Positions 46,246-58,200 of a DNA stretch of 64,000 nt are shown piece by piece. The stretch spans positions 41,502,437 to 41,566,436 of the forward strand of contig CP154956.1 in assembly GCA_039621445.1 (NCBI GenBank), read 5' to 3'. This stretch comes from Euglena gracilis. Taxonomy: Eukaryota > Euglenida > Euglenophyceae > Euglenales. The notes under the pieces are model-generated. The model had not been told where the DNA came from and ran no database searches. It was given only the letters and a program-made list of their open reading frames with translations. The stretch's first letter is position 1. Every line of letters begins with the position of its first letter. The translations under genes and the position numbers were made by a program.

Positions 46246-49200
46246 ATGGACAAGGACGCCCGGAAGAAGGATGGGTTCTGGAAGGCGGAGGCGACGGGGG
46301 TCACGGACCGCGTCCGTCGCCTCACGGCCAAGCGGGACAAGCAGCGCCAGGAGTTTGAGGATCTGAAGGTGTCCCTCGGTGCAGTGTTCCCTGCTTATTT
46401 GCCGTTCACGCACGCATATACAGTACACAATCCGGCTGCAGAGCATGTATGTGTGTGTGTGTTTGAATGCACATTTCAACACACACACACACACACACAC
46501 ACATGCACGGTTGTTTGCATGTTTGGTGGTGCCTTTGCAGTGCTTTGGGCTTGATATCGGTGCACCTTTCACGGTATCAATGGCTTGGCATTGGATGCAA
46601 TCCCACAAAACGAACCCCGCAGCTGTCGATGGCCAAAGAGAACGACGTGAAGGTGGTCAACATCAAGGAGCGGTTCGCGGTGACCGACGCGTCGGTGGAG
46701 CAGATCTTCACGGACGCCACCACGGGCCTCGTCAGCAAGGCGCAGGGCCGACCAGGAATCCCGAAATCCTTTGGGTGGCGGATGAGGGCTGTCCGACCCC
46801 CCCCCCGGCCCTCCTGTCCAGCCCTGGCCAGGAGGAGTATGCGGAGCGCCGGGAGCTACTGCAGAAGATTGTGGAGGAGCAGGAGGCGAAGCGCAAGCGG
46901 GAGGAGGAGGAAGAGGTGCGCCGTTGATTGTTTGGGGAAACTCGATGAAGTAACTGGCCTGTATGAAAAGGCATAACCCCCCCCCCTAATTGTAGAGCGG
47001 GTGCTCTTGTAGTGGACGCTCGCTTCGTCAGAGGGGGGTGCTCTTCCATTTGGACCCTGCTCTTGTAGTGGACATCACACACATTTTCCTGCAGCGTTCC
47101 AGCGCCCAGTCAGTTTCCGGTCCCCTCAACCTCCCTTCCTCCACCTAAACCGGCAGCCAAGCGCATACGGCAGCCAAGGTTGGAGGAAATGTTTAGCTGC
47201 TGAGCTCTGGGAAGCTTGCCTTTTTGAGGCAAGTTACAAACCTTGCCACAATCACATGGAATGACTTGCCTTGCTTCTGCTTCCATTGGTTTTCCAGGGG
47301 GGGTGCTCTTGTAGTGGACGCTCGCTTCGCCAGAGGGGGGTGCTCTACTATTTGGACCCTGCTCTTGTAGAGGGCATGCCCTACTATTGGGGGGGGATTA
47401 TTGTCGGAACATGTTTTGGGTTGATCGATTGCTATAAAGCAAACAAGTGATCTTTATTTTGCATTATAACAAATGATCAAAAGATGTGCCCAAAATAGCT
47501 CCTCATGAAACGAAAGCACAAAAGGCTTAAAAAATATTTTCCAAAAAGTGACTGAATCATCCGAACCTTGCCAGAAAGGCGGTTTGGCTCACAAGTGCTC
47601 GTCGCTATATGATGTGGTTGGATGTCCAACCAATCTCCTCAATCATTTTTTTGAGCTCATGCCCAAGCATTGGAATCACCTCGATTCTTCCTTCAACTCC
47701 CGCACTCTTCGATTTCTAACGAAGTCACGGAACTCGCCAAATCATACAGGACCAAAGACGCTTGAAGCCACCGGGATCGTTGGGTTACCCAAAGGACAAT
47801 TCATCCTCTTGGCCGGCCTCACAGTGGGGGGCCACTGCCGCACACAACCGTGTCATTGGAGGTCACCCCACTCTCTGCCGGCCGAAACCCCAATTGACCG
47901 ACACTGCCCCAGCAAGAGGAGCGGCGGGCCAAGAGGAAGAAGCCGGTGCTGGCCGCGCTGTCTTTCGCGGAGGACGAAGAGGAAGAGGCGGGCGACGCTC
48001 CGGAGCCAGTGATCGACGCCCCCAAGGGCCGCCGCCGACCATCCCAGTCTGGGCCCCTAGAATGACTGGCTTCCCAGACCAAAATACCTCCACAGTAAGG
48101 GGAAAGAGATGGAGCGCCGTCCATTTCCACCAAATGACCCCTTCATAATAATGCCCCCCCCCCAATCAATACAGCCCCCAAAAATTAATTTGCCTTGACT
48201 GGATTATTTTGAGCGTCAAAATATTACACAACCGATTTATTGGAATTTCATTGCCAGAATTTGCCCCAATCCCACAAAAAGGAATTGTTTGAATGCATTT
48301 CATTGTTTCTATGTTTATTCTTTATCAGGTATTATTTCAAAATGTTTTTTTTATTGTCATTACTCCAGGAATCCATCCCAGGCATCCCAGGTATTGTATT
48401 TTCCAATGTGCCACCGACACAAAAAGTAATGATTGCAGTGATAGTTACCTCCCAGGGCTTTTTACCCCTGGAAGTGCCCCAACAACACAGCGTGGTCCAT
48501 AAACCTGGCGGTTGAGGCATACAAGTTCTCAGCTAGAGGCGATCGCAGGGCGGTTCATAAGGGACGGGGATTTTTTACCCCCTTGAGGGGCACCCACACC
48601 GGTGTGTCCCGACCCCCCCCTTGGAGCAGGAGGGGGGGGGGCGCCACCAAGCAATATATGGCCGCAGTTTGGGCTTTGCCCTTCTCTTTACCCGCGATGG
48701 GTCGAGTTGCGCGTGAGGCGTTAAACACGCGATCGCACGGGGCGGTCCTTCGAAGAAAAAAGCCAGCACGTTCAATAAAAAATCCACACGAAAAATGGTC
48801 CAGAAATAGCCATATTTTGGCAAAAGTGGGTCCATTTGGGGGGGGGGGGATGATTTCTGGCATCTTTACACCATTGTCCATCCACCCATAACGTCAAAAA
48901 AAATGCATTTTGACTTTTTATCTTTTGACCCAGTTTGATCCCCAGATCGACGGCTGGCCGTCCCTTAAGCCCCAGGGCGGTCCTCAAGGGGGTCCTCATA
49001 CCCATGCCACCCCCCTCCTCGCCCACACCGGCGGTGGGGCCGCACCTTCGGCAAGGACCCGGAGGTGGACACGTCGTTCCTGCCGGACCGCGAGCGAGAG
49101 GAGGAAGAGGCCCGCCCGCCCTTCTGCTCCACTGCTGTCACGTTGGAGGGAGGGGACAGTTCGGAGTGGAGGGCTCCGGGCCAGCTGACATCCAACCGGA

Positions 49201-50988
49201 AGGGATGGACCACCAACAGAAGGACACCGTCCAGGGCACCAGTCGGGGGGGGGGGGGGGTTGGTGGCACCGGCCCCACCGTTGTGTCAACCCAGCGGAGG
49301 TTGCGCCTGCGGCTCCGCAAGCAGCTTCAAGCGGAGTGGCTGGTGGAGCAGGAGCGCCTCAAGAAGGTGTGCATGTGTGGCCAGTGGCTGTTGTGTTCCT
49401 TGATACGATTGTGTGTGTGATCTCTGTGTATTTTGAGAACTCAAAAAATTGCTTACCATTTTGTGTGTACGTTCACCAGAGATTCGCGCCATCTCCGAAC
49501 TTATGGTTCGGAGATGGTGCGAATAGATGGGCTCTGCCATCACACCAAAACAAAAAAAGAATTGCAATGATCTTTAGAATACGAGCAGTCAAAAGTCCAG
49601 GCCACACTGCAACGGAAAGCCATTGCGATACAGATCGAGATCCAGTCCCATTCCGCATTTGGAAAGTCGGCGCTTAATTTCTGGGGATTGCACGGAGAAA
49701 GTGTCTCCCTTTTTATCCCTCGCCCCACGCCTGAAGTTGCAGTCATGCACAATCCCCATTGATGGTTTCCCCCCCACTCCTTCGAACCCGGTTCCTGGGC
49801 ATGGCTCGCAACCCCGCCTCCGCCTGCGCAGGAGCCCCTGCAGGTGACGTACTCCTATTGGGATGGGCGGGGCACCCGGAAGACGATCACTGTCCTGAAG
49901 GGCTGGGGCCAGGCTGCCCCCTGCCGGGCTTCCACCCATTTAAAGGGGAAGGGTGGGCCAGTGGCAGCCGGGTGGGAGATGAAAAGCCCCGGCCTCCCCT
50001 CCCCCCATCGACGACTTTAATTATCATATTGTAATTATTTTCAATTCTATTTGTATGTTGCTTATAAAGTTTTCTTATAAGATAAAACATAATGTAATTT
50101 GCAGCACCTGAAGAGATAGGTACAAATTTTTCGCTTTCAGGGTACAAAAACGGCCAAAAATGCGCAATATGCAAAATATGGGTCAAAGAAATTTTTTTGC
50201 ACCGTTGACAGATTTTTTGGGTATTGCTGCTTTCAATTTTTGGTGCCGGTTTCGGCCCAGGTTCAGGCCAAGTTCCACCCCTGGAACCCCCAACGGGGGG
50301 GGGGGGTCAGCCAGCAGGTTTCTCCAACCAGCCCAAATTTTTCAGGTTTTGGGCGGGACCCCCACACGGGGGGGGGGGGGGGTCGTGAATCGACACCTTC
50401 ATCAGAAGGGTCCACCACCTGCCCGCCCTCCCGCCAATCTCGGGAGGTCAATAACCCCCCTCCTCAAGCACGTGGGAGGCGGCCTGGCGGGACCATCGAG
50501 CAGTTCCTGCGGGAAGTGCAGAAGAGCTTCAAGGAGCTGGCCCGCCTGTCGACCAGCAGCCTGATGTACGTCAAGGAGGACCTCATCATCCCGGCCGGGG
50601 GCGCGCCGCCAGGGGTGGTCCGTATGCAGTGGGGTCGGTCTTGGCTCACCGAAACCCATGCCTGCAAGCTTGGGTTGAGGGTTGGGATTGGGGTGCGTCC
50701 CCGCGGCGCACCACTACACGTTCTACGACCTCATCATCATGCAGGCGAGGTGCGTCAAATGTCGACGCTGTGTGTCGCCTTTGGAAAACAGCACAAATGA
50801 TCCTGATGGCTACAGCAAGCCCAGAGTCCAACGCAGTGCACCTTTCTCCAAAATTGTCCTCCGAGGTCAGGGCGGGTCATGCACGACCCTCGTGACAGGG
50901 GCAAGTCGGGGCCGCTGTTCTCTTTCGACGTGCACGACGACGTCCGGTTGGTGAATGACGCCACAGTGGAGAAGAACGAGTCCCACGC

Positions 50989-51023
<35 letters not shown>

Positions 51024-51033
51024 TGTTGTGTCT

Positions 51034-51065
<32 letters not shown>

Positions 51066-51433
51066 GGGGGCAGGCTTGTACTTAGTCGAGTCACGGGGGG
51101 GGGAAGCTAGGGGCAGGCACCCCATAGCACCCGATCCGAACCCCCCCCCCCCCCCGGGGGGTATGGTTTTGGGTTCTAGGGGCAGGCACCCCCCTCCGAC
51201 CCCGGCGCCGAAGGCGCCGGGGGCCCGGAAAAGGCCATTTTCAATGAAAATTTTCTGGGTCCCCCCCCGGACCCTTATCCCCGGGGGGGGGGGGTGTGCC
51301 TGCTAGGGGCAGGCACCCTATAGCACCCACCCCCCCTCCCCCCCCCCGGTTGGTAAGCACAAGCATGGTGGGTGGGTGGGTGGGTGGGTGGGTGGGTGGG
51401 TGTGGGTATGTGTGTGTGTGTGGGTGTGGGTGT

Positions 51434-51490
<57 letters not shown>

Positions 51491-53931
51491 TGTGTGTGTG
51501 GGTGTGTGTGTGTGTGTGGGTGTGTGGGTGTGTGGAAGGCGAATTTGCTGGGTGTTATGCCTGATTACCCGCCCCTTCCTGCCCCACCATCAGGCATGTC
51601 AGGCACTTTGGCACTTTGCATTTTTGGGAAAGCTCCTAGGAGGGGACGCCAATTGCCACGCTTCCAAATCGCTGTAAAAGTGCTCGCTGCAAAAATCGCC
51701 GGCATTTGCAGGCGACTGCCAGCAACAACAATCCCCGTGGTTTGGATGGTTGAGTCGCTTGGGGCGACTCACCCATCCAAAGCACGGGGACTGTTGTTGC
51801 TGGCAGTCGCCCGCAAATGCCGGCGGGTCAGTCTTTGGCCTCCTGCGTGGAAGGGCACCAAACTGGTCGATGTTCATCGGCCGGGGGGCCTCGCGTTTTT
51901 TCATCATTGTGGTGTTTGTGGCCTGGGCCATACTATTGCTTAAGGCGTGTCTGCCCCCCCCAGGGGGTGATTGGCTGGTTTTTGGCTCCAGACCCCCCCA
52001 GAGAGAGGTAGGGTCGGCCAGGAATGGCCGGAAGTGGCCACATGGCGCCGAAGATGCCGGAAATTTTTTTTATAGCCAAAATCCTTTTGATTTTGAGCCA
52101 TTTTTGGCCGAGTGGCAAAGTGACCGACCAGGGTGTGTGACGTAGAGCTGAGCTCTTTGGGACAGCCTGGAGGCCCGGCCCGGCGTGGCCGGCGGCCCGG
52201 CCCGCCGGCCCGGCCCGGCCGGCCGGCCGGCGGCTCGGCCCAGCCGGCGGCCTGGCCCGGCCGGCGGCCCGGCCCGGCCCGGCCCGGCCGGCGGCCCGGC
52301 CCGGCGACTCGGCCCAGCGGCCCGGCCCGGCCGGCGCTCGTTTTCAGTTCAAAAACACTTCTTCCAGGTCCGGGAGGTCCAAAAACATCGTTTTGGGCAA
52401 AAAAATTTTTTCGATTTTTTCGACTTTTTTTTACCCGAAATCCATTGGTTTCGGGCCAAAAACAGGGGTCCGGGGATCAAAAAACGGTCATTTTCGGCCG
52501 AAAAAATACATTTTTTGGGTCCGGGAGGCCAAAAAACATCGTTTCGGGCAAAAAAATTTTTCGAATTTTTTCGACTTTTTGACCCCAAAATGGCTTAGTC
52601 CACCGGCCGGGGGGTCGGTCCCCGCACTCATTTTCGGCTCAAAAACAGTTTTTCCGGGTCCGGGAGGCCAAAAAACATCGTTTCAGGCAAAAAAAATTTC
52701 GATTTTTTCGACTTTTTTGACCCGGTTTTGACCCTAAGTCAATGGGTCGGCGGCCCAAAACGGGGCGCTGGCGGGTCAAAAACGCTCATTTTCGGCTCAA
52801 AAACAGTTTTTCCGGGTCCGGGAGGCCAAAAAACATCGTTTCGGGCAAAAAAATAATTCGATTTTTTCGACTTTTTTTGGCCAAAAACGGCTAAGTCGAA
52901 CAGTGGAAAAAGTGTACAAAATGGCCTAAAATGGCCTAAATTGGCCAAAAAACGCCCGTATCTCAGGCTGGGCGGGGAGTAGCGGGGAAACCAAAATCCC
53001 AGTAGATAGAGCGTTCCAAGGGCTTCAATTTAGGTCTCCGGACATTTACTTTGATTTTGCATCATTTTCGAGAAATTTTGAAAACATCGATTTTTGGACC
53101 CCCCCACCCCCCAAAAACGGCTAAGTCGAACAGAGGGAAAAGTGTACAAAACGGCCATCTGCGCCGAAAACGGCCGTATCTCGGGCTAGGCGGGGAGTTT
53201 CGGGTAAATCAAAATACCGGTAGATGGGGCTTTCCAAGGGCTTCAAATTAGGTCTCCGGACATTTCCTTTGATTTGGCTTCATTTTGGAGATATTTTGAA
53301 AATTGACATTTTTTGGCCGAAATGGCAGAGTCCAAAGGGGGGGGGGGCTTATCCAGGGGGGGGGCGGGTAAATCCTACCGAGTTTGGACCCCTTTGCACG
53401 TGAATAACTCGGGCCTGGCGGGGAGTTGGGGGTCAACCCCGGGTGATTCGGAAACTGGGAATCCAGTCGCTCGCGACTGAAAATTTTTTTTTCGGGAACG
53501 GGGCCGGGATCATGGTGATAATCCGTCCGTTCCCGAGGTGGCCCCGACCCGGGGGGGGGGCACGGGGGGGGGGGGGGGCAGGGGGTCGAGGGGGGGGTTT
53601 CGCCGGTGGTAAGCTTCGCTCTTACCCATAAAGGGATAAGAGCTCAGCGACCCCCCATAGGGGGGGTTGGAAGTGGGTGACTGGTTTTTGAAAAATGATT
53701 GATTGGATTTTTTTTAAAGGTGGAAAGTGACCCCCTCCTCCCCCCCCCCGGGGGGGTCGATAAGCAATGGTACGGCCCCGGCTGCCCCTTTGCCCTTCAG
53801 GCAAGGTGGTGGACCGCAAGTGGTATGAACGGAACCAGCACGTCTTCCCCGCCTCCCGCTGGGAGCCCTTCGACCCCAGCAAGGACCATGGGGCCTACAC
53901 CGTCCGCGGCAAGTCCAAGCGGGACAACTGA
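46246..53931 (+). CDS. XAP5/FAM50-family nuclear protein
   Basis: Member of the XAP5 family: FAM50A/B in animals, XCT in plants. These are nuclear proteins linked to splicing and transcription control. Exons: 46246-46378, 46623-46739, 46832-46915, 47913-~48040, 49041-49109, 49295-49366, 49832-~49900, ~50483-50593, 50709-50749, 50899-50990, 53801-53931. Conserved signatures in order are GLVSK/EEYAERR, a charged EEEE coiled region, [121 protein letters not shown] and [18 protein letters not shown], then TGA at 53929. The C-terminal domain is essentially complete. Start ATG 46246 gives [15 protein letters not shown]. Three introns appear to have GC donors, and two exons lack an AG at the expected acceptor. 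Confidence 0.92.
46999..47071. repeat. 73-bp direct repeat, copy 1
   Basis: GGGTGCTCTTGTAGTGGACG to CCTGCTCTTGTAGTGGAC. The inner motif GCTCTTGTAGTGGAC occurs at both ends of the block. A second copy lies 302 bases on, at 47301-47373, in the same XAP5 intron. Confidence 0.9.
47301..47373. repeat. 73-bp direct repeat, copy 2
   Basis: Second copy of the block at 46999-47071, with a few substitutions. The 230 bp between copies show no coding potential. Confidence 0.9.
49482..49524. repeat. Short near-perfect hairpin
   Basis: A 19-bp stem (49482-49500 pairs with 49506-49524, one wobble-type mismatch) around a 5-nt loop in an XAP5 intron. Its role is unknown. Confidence 0.85.
50991..51066. repeat. 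GT microsatellite starting exactly at a splice donor
   Basis: XAP5 exon ends at 50990 (CACGCAG) and the GTGTGT array starts with the donor GT, ending in GGGT repeats. Confidence 0.95.
51075..51363. mobile_element. Introner-like element, copy B
   Basis: Second copy of the element at 2818-3101, here in an XAP5 intron. Same ends (CTTGTACTTAG and TAAGCACAAG), same internal order of GGGGCAGGCACCC blocks, GGCGCCGAAGGCGCC core and AAAAGGCCATTTTCAA. It differs mostly in poly-C/G run lengths. Confidence 0.8.
51365..51538. repeat. GGGT and TG repeats
   Basis: (GGGT)n followed by (TG)n with GGGTG variants, directly after introner-like copy B. Confidence 0.95.
51697..51825. repeat. Foldback palindrome, 62-bp arms
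   Basis: Arms 51697-51758 and 51764-51825 pair without gaps at 58 of 62 positions around a 5-nt loop. The left arm begins CGCCGGCATTTGCAGGCGAC. It lies in an XAP5 intron and codes for nothing recognised. Confidence 0.9.
52171..52338. repeat. GGCCCGGCC-type GC-rich repeat
   Basis: Irregular array of CCGGCCCGGCC and GGCGGCC units in an XAP5 intron. Confidence 0.95.
52340..52890. repeat. Tandem array of about four 140-bp units
   Basis: Each unit contains GGTCCGGGAGG, CCAAAAAACATCGTTT, CGGGCAAAAAAATTTT and TTTTTTCGACTTTTTT in the same order. Units start near 52342, 52490, 52630 and 52788. Confidence 0.9.
52881..53330. repeat. Two tandem 230-bp units
   Basis: Both units begin CCAAAAACGGCTAAGTCGAA (52881 and 53111) and share GGCGGGGAGT, AGGTCTCCGGACATTT and TTTGATTT blocks. 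A degraded third unit follows at about 53395-53440. The array is continuous with the 140-bp repeats on its left. Confidence 0.9.
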
Positions 53932-55089
53932 AGCAGTCAAGCACTCTTGTGTGAGCCACGGCGTCAGCTCCGTCGGCCACCACCTGCTCGCCTCTGTACT
54001 GGCATACCCAGAAGGGCTGCCACCTCCGCCCCTTGCACCCTCGGCACGTTTGCCACAGCAAGAACTTTTCTTTTTTGGCTGCTCCTCTGGGTTTGTGAGG
54101 AACACTCCCAGCACGCTCCACTGCCGTATGAGAAGCAAGAATAACCAGCTAAGGTTGTTGAGCCACCGCTGGTTTCAGAGTTCACATCAGCCAAAGAACA
54201 AAGCTGTTCACAGACAGAGGGTAGTTTCGGAATTCAAAATGGATGCGAGCCAAACATCATCCAGGGTTGTAATTTGCACAGTGTCAGACACAAAATTATC
54301 GTGAGATCCCATCTCGGCTGAACAGGAATTGGCTCGGCAATGCTGTAGTCGCCTGGATTCTTCTTTGAGACAAGTTTTGGATATGTTTTAGAAGTTAAGG
54401 AAAAGACGAAGTTCTCATTTTTTAGGGTCAATACACCCACATATACACAGATAAGTCGATGTGAAGGAAAAAGAAATTGTACATTCATGCACGTTGTGCG
54501 AGTAGTTGTATGTTTTCCCCCAGTTTTTCAAACTGGGTGGTCCGAGTGATCATCTATATGGGTATTTTCCCGGTTCCTTGCCGCAAGCATTCTGTGATTT
54601 GCCCATACAACTGTTTGGGAGTGGTACAGTGGTAGTTGTGGCATAAAAAAAAACGGTGAAAAGGTAATGACAGAGGGATAGGCAGAAACAGGTTCCGGAT
54701 GGGTTCGACATTAAGGGAGATGATGGGGCCCAAAACCCACCTGCCCCAAAGCAGCAGGAGTGTGTCCCCCTGTCTAAAGCCGGGACACCCTCCTTGTATT
54801 GAACGCTGGCTCAATGTCTAAAAAGATACATAACATCAGGAATGCAAATGAAAATGAAATTCCAATTGTATTTGCGTATCTTGTGCCCTCACATCTGAGA
54901 GACGCAAAGACCGACCAGCGCTTCTCCCGAATGGAAGATGGGTTTCGCAGAAGACCCGAGCAGAATGCAAGTCCAGGCAAGAAGGCGGAGGCCAAGTGTT
55001 CCCAAGAACAAGAGACAGTCGGTGGTACCAATACACACAGCATAAAAAATGTATATAAATATTTAATTTGGTTTTTTTTGATATCTTTC

Positions 55090-55127
<38 letters not shown>

Positions 55128-55252
55128 CGCTCGCTCGCTCTCTGAACCTCAATGTCTCTGCCCAATCGTGTTTCTTGTCCCCCCAACCCCCCAGCCCTTC
55201 GTCCTGGGGTGTCTTTAGGCTGTCCGTTGGATCGCGGCGCGGCCCCCGCACG
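53932..55252. other. Intergenic region between XAP5-like and phosphatase-like genes
   Basis: No recognised gene on either strand. A CT microsatellite at 55095-55122 and a C-rich stretch precede the next start codon. Confidence 0.4.
55095..55122. repeat. CT microsatellite
   Basis: (CT)n about 130 bases before the start of the glucose-6-phosphatase-like gene, followed by GCTC repeats. Confidence 0.95.
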
Positions 55253-58200
55253 ATGGCGGGGCACTGCGACCTCGAGTGCGTCGTCATCGCCTCCGCCCAG
55301 CAGCTAGCCTTCCTCAAGCCGCTCCTCTACGCCATCACCGTCATCGGTGTGCCTGGCTGCCCGTGTTGGATATAAAATGCCTTAATATACATAATATATA
55401 AATATAACATACATAAATAATAATAAAATAATAAAATAAATAATAATAAAATAAATACACATGAAAAATATGAAATGGCTTAATATACATAATATAAATA
55501 TAAATATAAAAATAAAACATAATTAAATAATATAGTATACATAAGTATATGTATGTACATATAAAATGGCTTCGGGCGTGGTTTTTCCCTCTCCAGTTGA
55601 GAATGGTGCCGCCCTCTGCAGCCCCCCCCCCCCCTCCGGACGGCAGGGGACCCCAGAACCGACCTCGTGTACGTGTTCGCGGCGGCTTAATGGCTGGTCG
55701 CCACCCGCCACCAGATGGCCACCGCCCTGCACCTCCTGGCGGTGGCGGTGACCGCCGGTGTGGCGCTTTTGGTGGGAGGCTGAAGCCTCAGACAAACAAA
55801 AAAGGGCAAAAATTTTGATCAAGAACAATCATGTGTAAAAATGCCTTCACAGAAATTGTGGTGGAAATAAGAGAATCGCGGCTCGGAAAATGAAGAATTT
55901 GGCCAGAGGCAACCGTATTTTTAAGTACCACCCTTAATACAGAGATCTGCAGATCCTCCAGTCTTGATGGCCAAAGAAAGTCAATACCACCCAGAAGGGT
56001 TTGTCAAAGAGGCATAAAGGCAAAAAGGAAATGTATGTCTCGCCAGTGAACCAAAGGGTGGAGCGTTGAAACAGGCTGTGTGTGGCTTGCTCTGCAGATT
56101 ACCTGAACAATGTGGCTAAGTACCTGCTTCGGGGCGAGCGCCGTTCTGGATGGATGATCGGTTCATGCAGGTTTGAACCCACAGGAAAGATTAATGGGGT
56201 CATCGTCACAGGGTTATGGTTGGCATAAAAATAAGAAAATGAATTGAATTGGCTTATTTATTGCATTAAGTTAAGTAAACAAAGAATTCAAAAAGTCGCC
56301 TAAAAAAATGTGATGCTGAAAAATGTGATCATATTTGTGGCAACCAAACACATCAGCATATGCAGCGAAATGGCTCGGTTCCCCCTTGCTTGGCTGCCCA
56401 GGTGGACCTAACGTGCGAGACGGGCTACGGCAACCCCAGCGGCCATGTGATGGTGACCGCCGCGGTGTGGGGTTTCCTGTGCCTCAGGTTAGCCCTGCCT
56501 CCACAGCAAAGGGACCCCACCTGGTGTCGGTGGGTTCCGAACAGCCTCCGTTGTACAGCCCCGAGGGCGTGTTAGGCATATCATTTTTTGAATCTGTCTT
56601 TTGCATCTTTCCTGGGCGGTGGGTGATTGACTGCTTTGGGCAGGATTGTTTGCACCCATGCACCAGAATTTTCTCATTCTGGGGACAGACAAGGGGAAAG
56701 AAACGAAAAAGGGGGACACAAAAGCATTTTTGGAGTTTTTTTTTTTTCAATTTCGGCGGTTTGTGTGCTTTTTGAGATTGTTTTGCAATTTTTCTGTCTC
56801 TTTTTTTATTTCTGCTTTGGTTGAAAGTTGTTTCAACTCAAAAAGAATTCCTCATTCTGTGTTTAATTCATCCCAACGACCAACCTTTTTTTGGAAATTT
56901 TTCAAAATATTTAAATTTCTTTGTCAATAGATTGCATAAAATCCGCATGTTCCAAATTCAAAACAACTCCAATTTTTATTCCATTTGCGTCACCCGAAAT
57001 TATGGAATGCAATTTGCGCTTTTTTGTGTTCATTTTTTTTGTTATATGGATTGTGATTTTTGGGGACCCATTTTGTTGTTAGTACGGATGCTTTATGCCA
57101 AATAAAATGATATTATGATGGGCCCGTGATCTCATCGACAGCAGTCACGATCAGCTTGAGATTCCACAGCTCCAGCAAAATCCTGGGTGGGAGTTGGGCA
57201 TGCATTCATTCCTCTAATGCAACAAACACCTGATCCGATTTATTCCCCTGTTTGGATTACATTCTGCGTCATTATTTGTTCACAGCAGGTTGGGTTTGTT
57301 TGAATGTATTGCATATGCAATTGTGGGGTGAATGCGATCTTTCTTCCCTCTGAACCCCAGGGGCCAATGCCGGGGAAGGGTATGCACCGTGACCCGAAGG
57401 AGGAGTTGTGGCCGCAGATTCGATGCGTCGTGGGTGTCAGGGCAGACACATCGACACGTATATGCACAGAAATGCACACAAGCATGGTCCGTGGACCTGC
57501 AATAGGTACCACTCAAGGGTGGTGTCTGAGTGGGGGGGGTGGGGGTGGGTGTGTCTGTACCCCACAGCCATGGCATCGCCGCGTGCCACAGGACGCACAG
57601 CCCCGTGTTGGTCGCCTGGAGCGTCCTCCTTCTTCTGCTGGTCGGCGTTTCTCGGTGTGCCGCTTTCCTGTTTTCGGAGGAGGTCCCCTCCCTTTCCCTT
57701 CGCCTGCCTCTCCCTCACACCGCGGCACCAATTGTGCACCTGAACTCCGTGGTTAACCCCTCTTGGTGTCCAAAGGTTGGCCATCTTGGGCTTTGGGATG
57801 AGTTTTGCAGTCCAGGGGTCCAGGATGGTGCCTGGCTTCACAACCAAAGGCCTCCAGACAGTCAGTGGGCCTTTCCCATTTTCAACCAATTTTGGAGAAA
57901 CGGACGGTGAGATGAGGAAGGCGGACGGTGAGGAAGGGGATGGGTGGGGCGATACTGCTTGCGGCCCTTGCATGCTTTGGGTTCCATACAGAACAGTTAC
58001 AATTTGAATTTTTTTCCCCTCTGGATATCCATCGCTTGAAGAAGAATATACAAACCTGCCAGTCACCATTTTGGGGGGGTTAGAGATCTCATGTTAGGGG
58101 TTTAGAGCTATTTTTCTCTCTTTATTCATATATTTTCTGGTTTGTTGAGGTTGATTTTTGAGATTCAAATCCTCCAGGCTCCCTCGGCAAAATCGACCCC

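Noticed and set aside
46999-47373. LTR retrotransposon with short terminal repeats
   Set aside because: Repeats of 73 bp with only 230 bp between them, no primer-binding site, polypurine tract or coding region.
47548-48012. 154-aa open frame in an XAP5 intron
   Set aside because: It runs into the real XAP5 exon at 47913 in the wrong frame and shows no motif. A transposon remnant is possible but unsupported.
55688-55690. TAA reassigned as a sense codon
   Set aside because: This is the only internal stop seen in the recognised genes, and a frameshift lies nearby, so sequence error, decay or a tiny intron is more likely.
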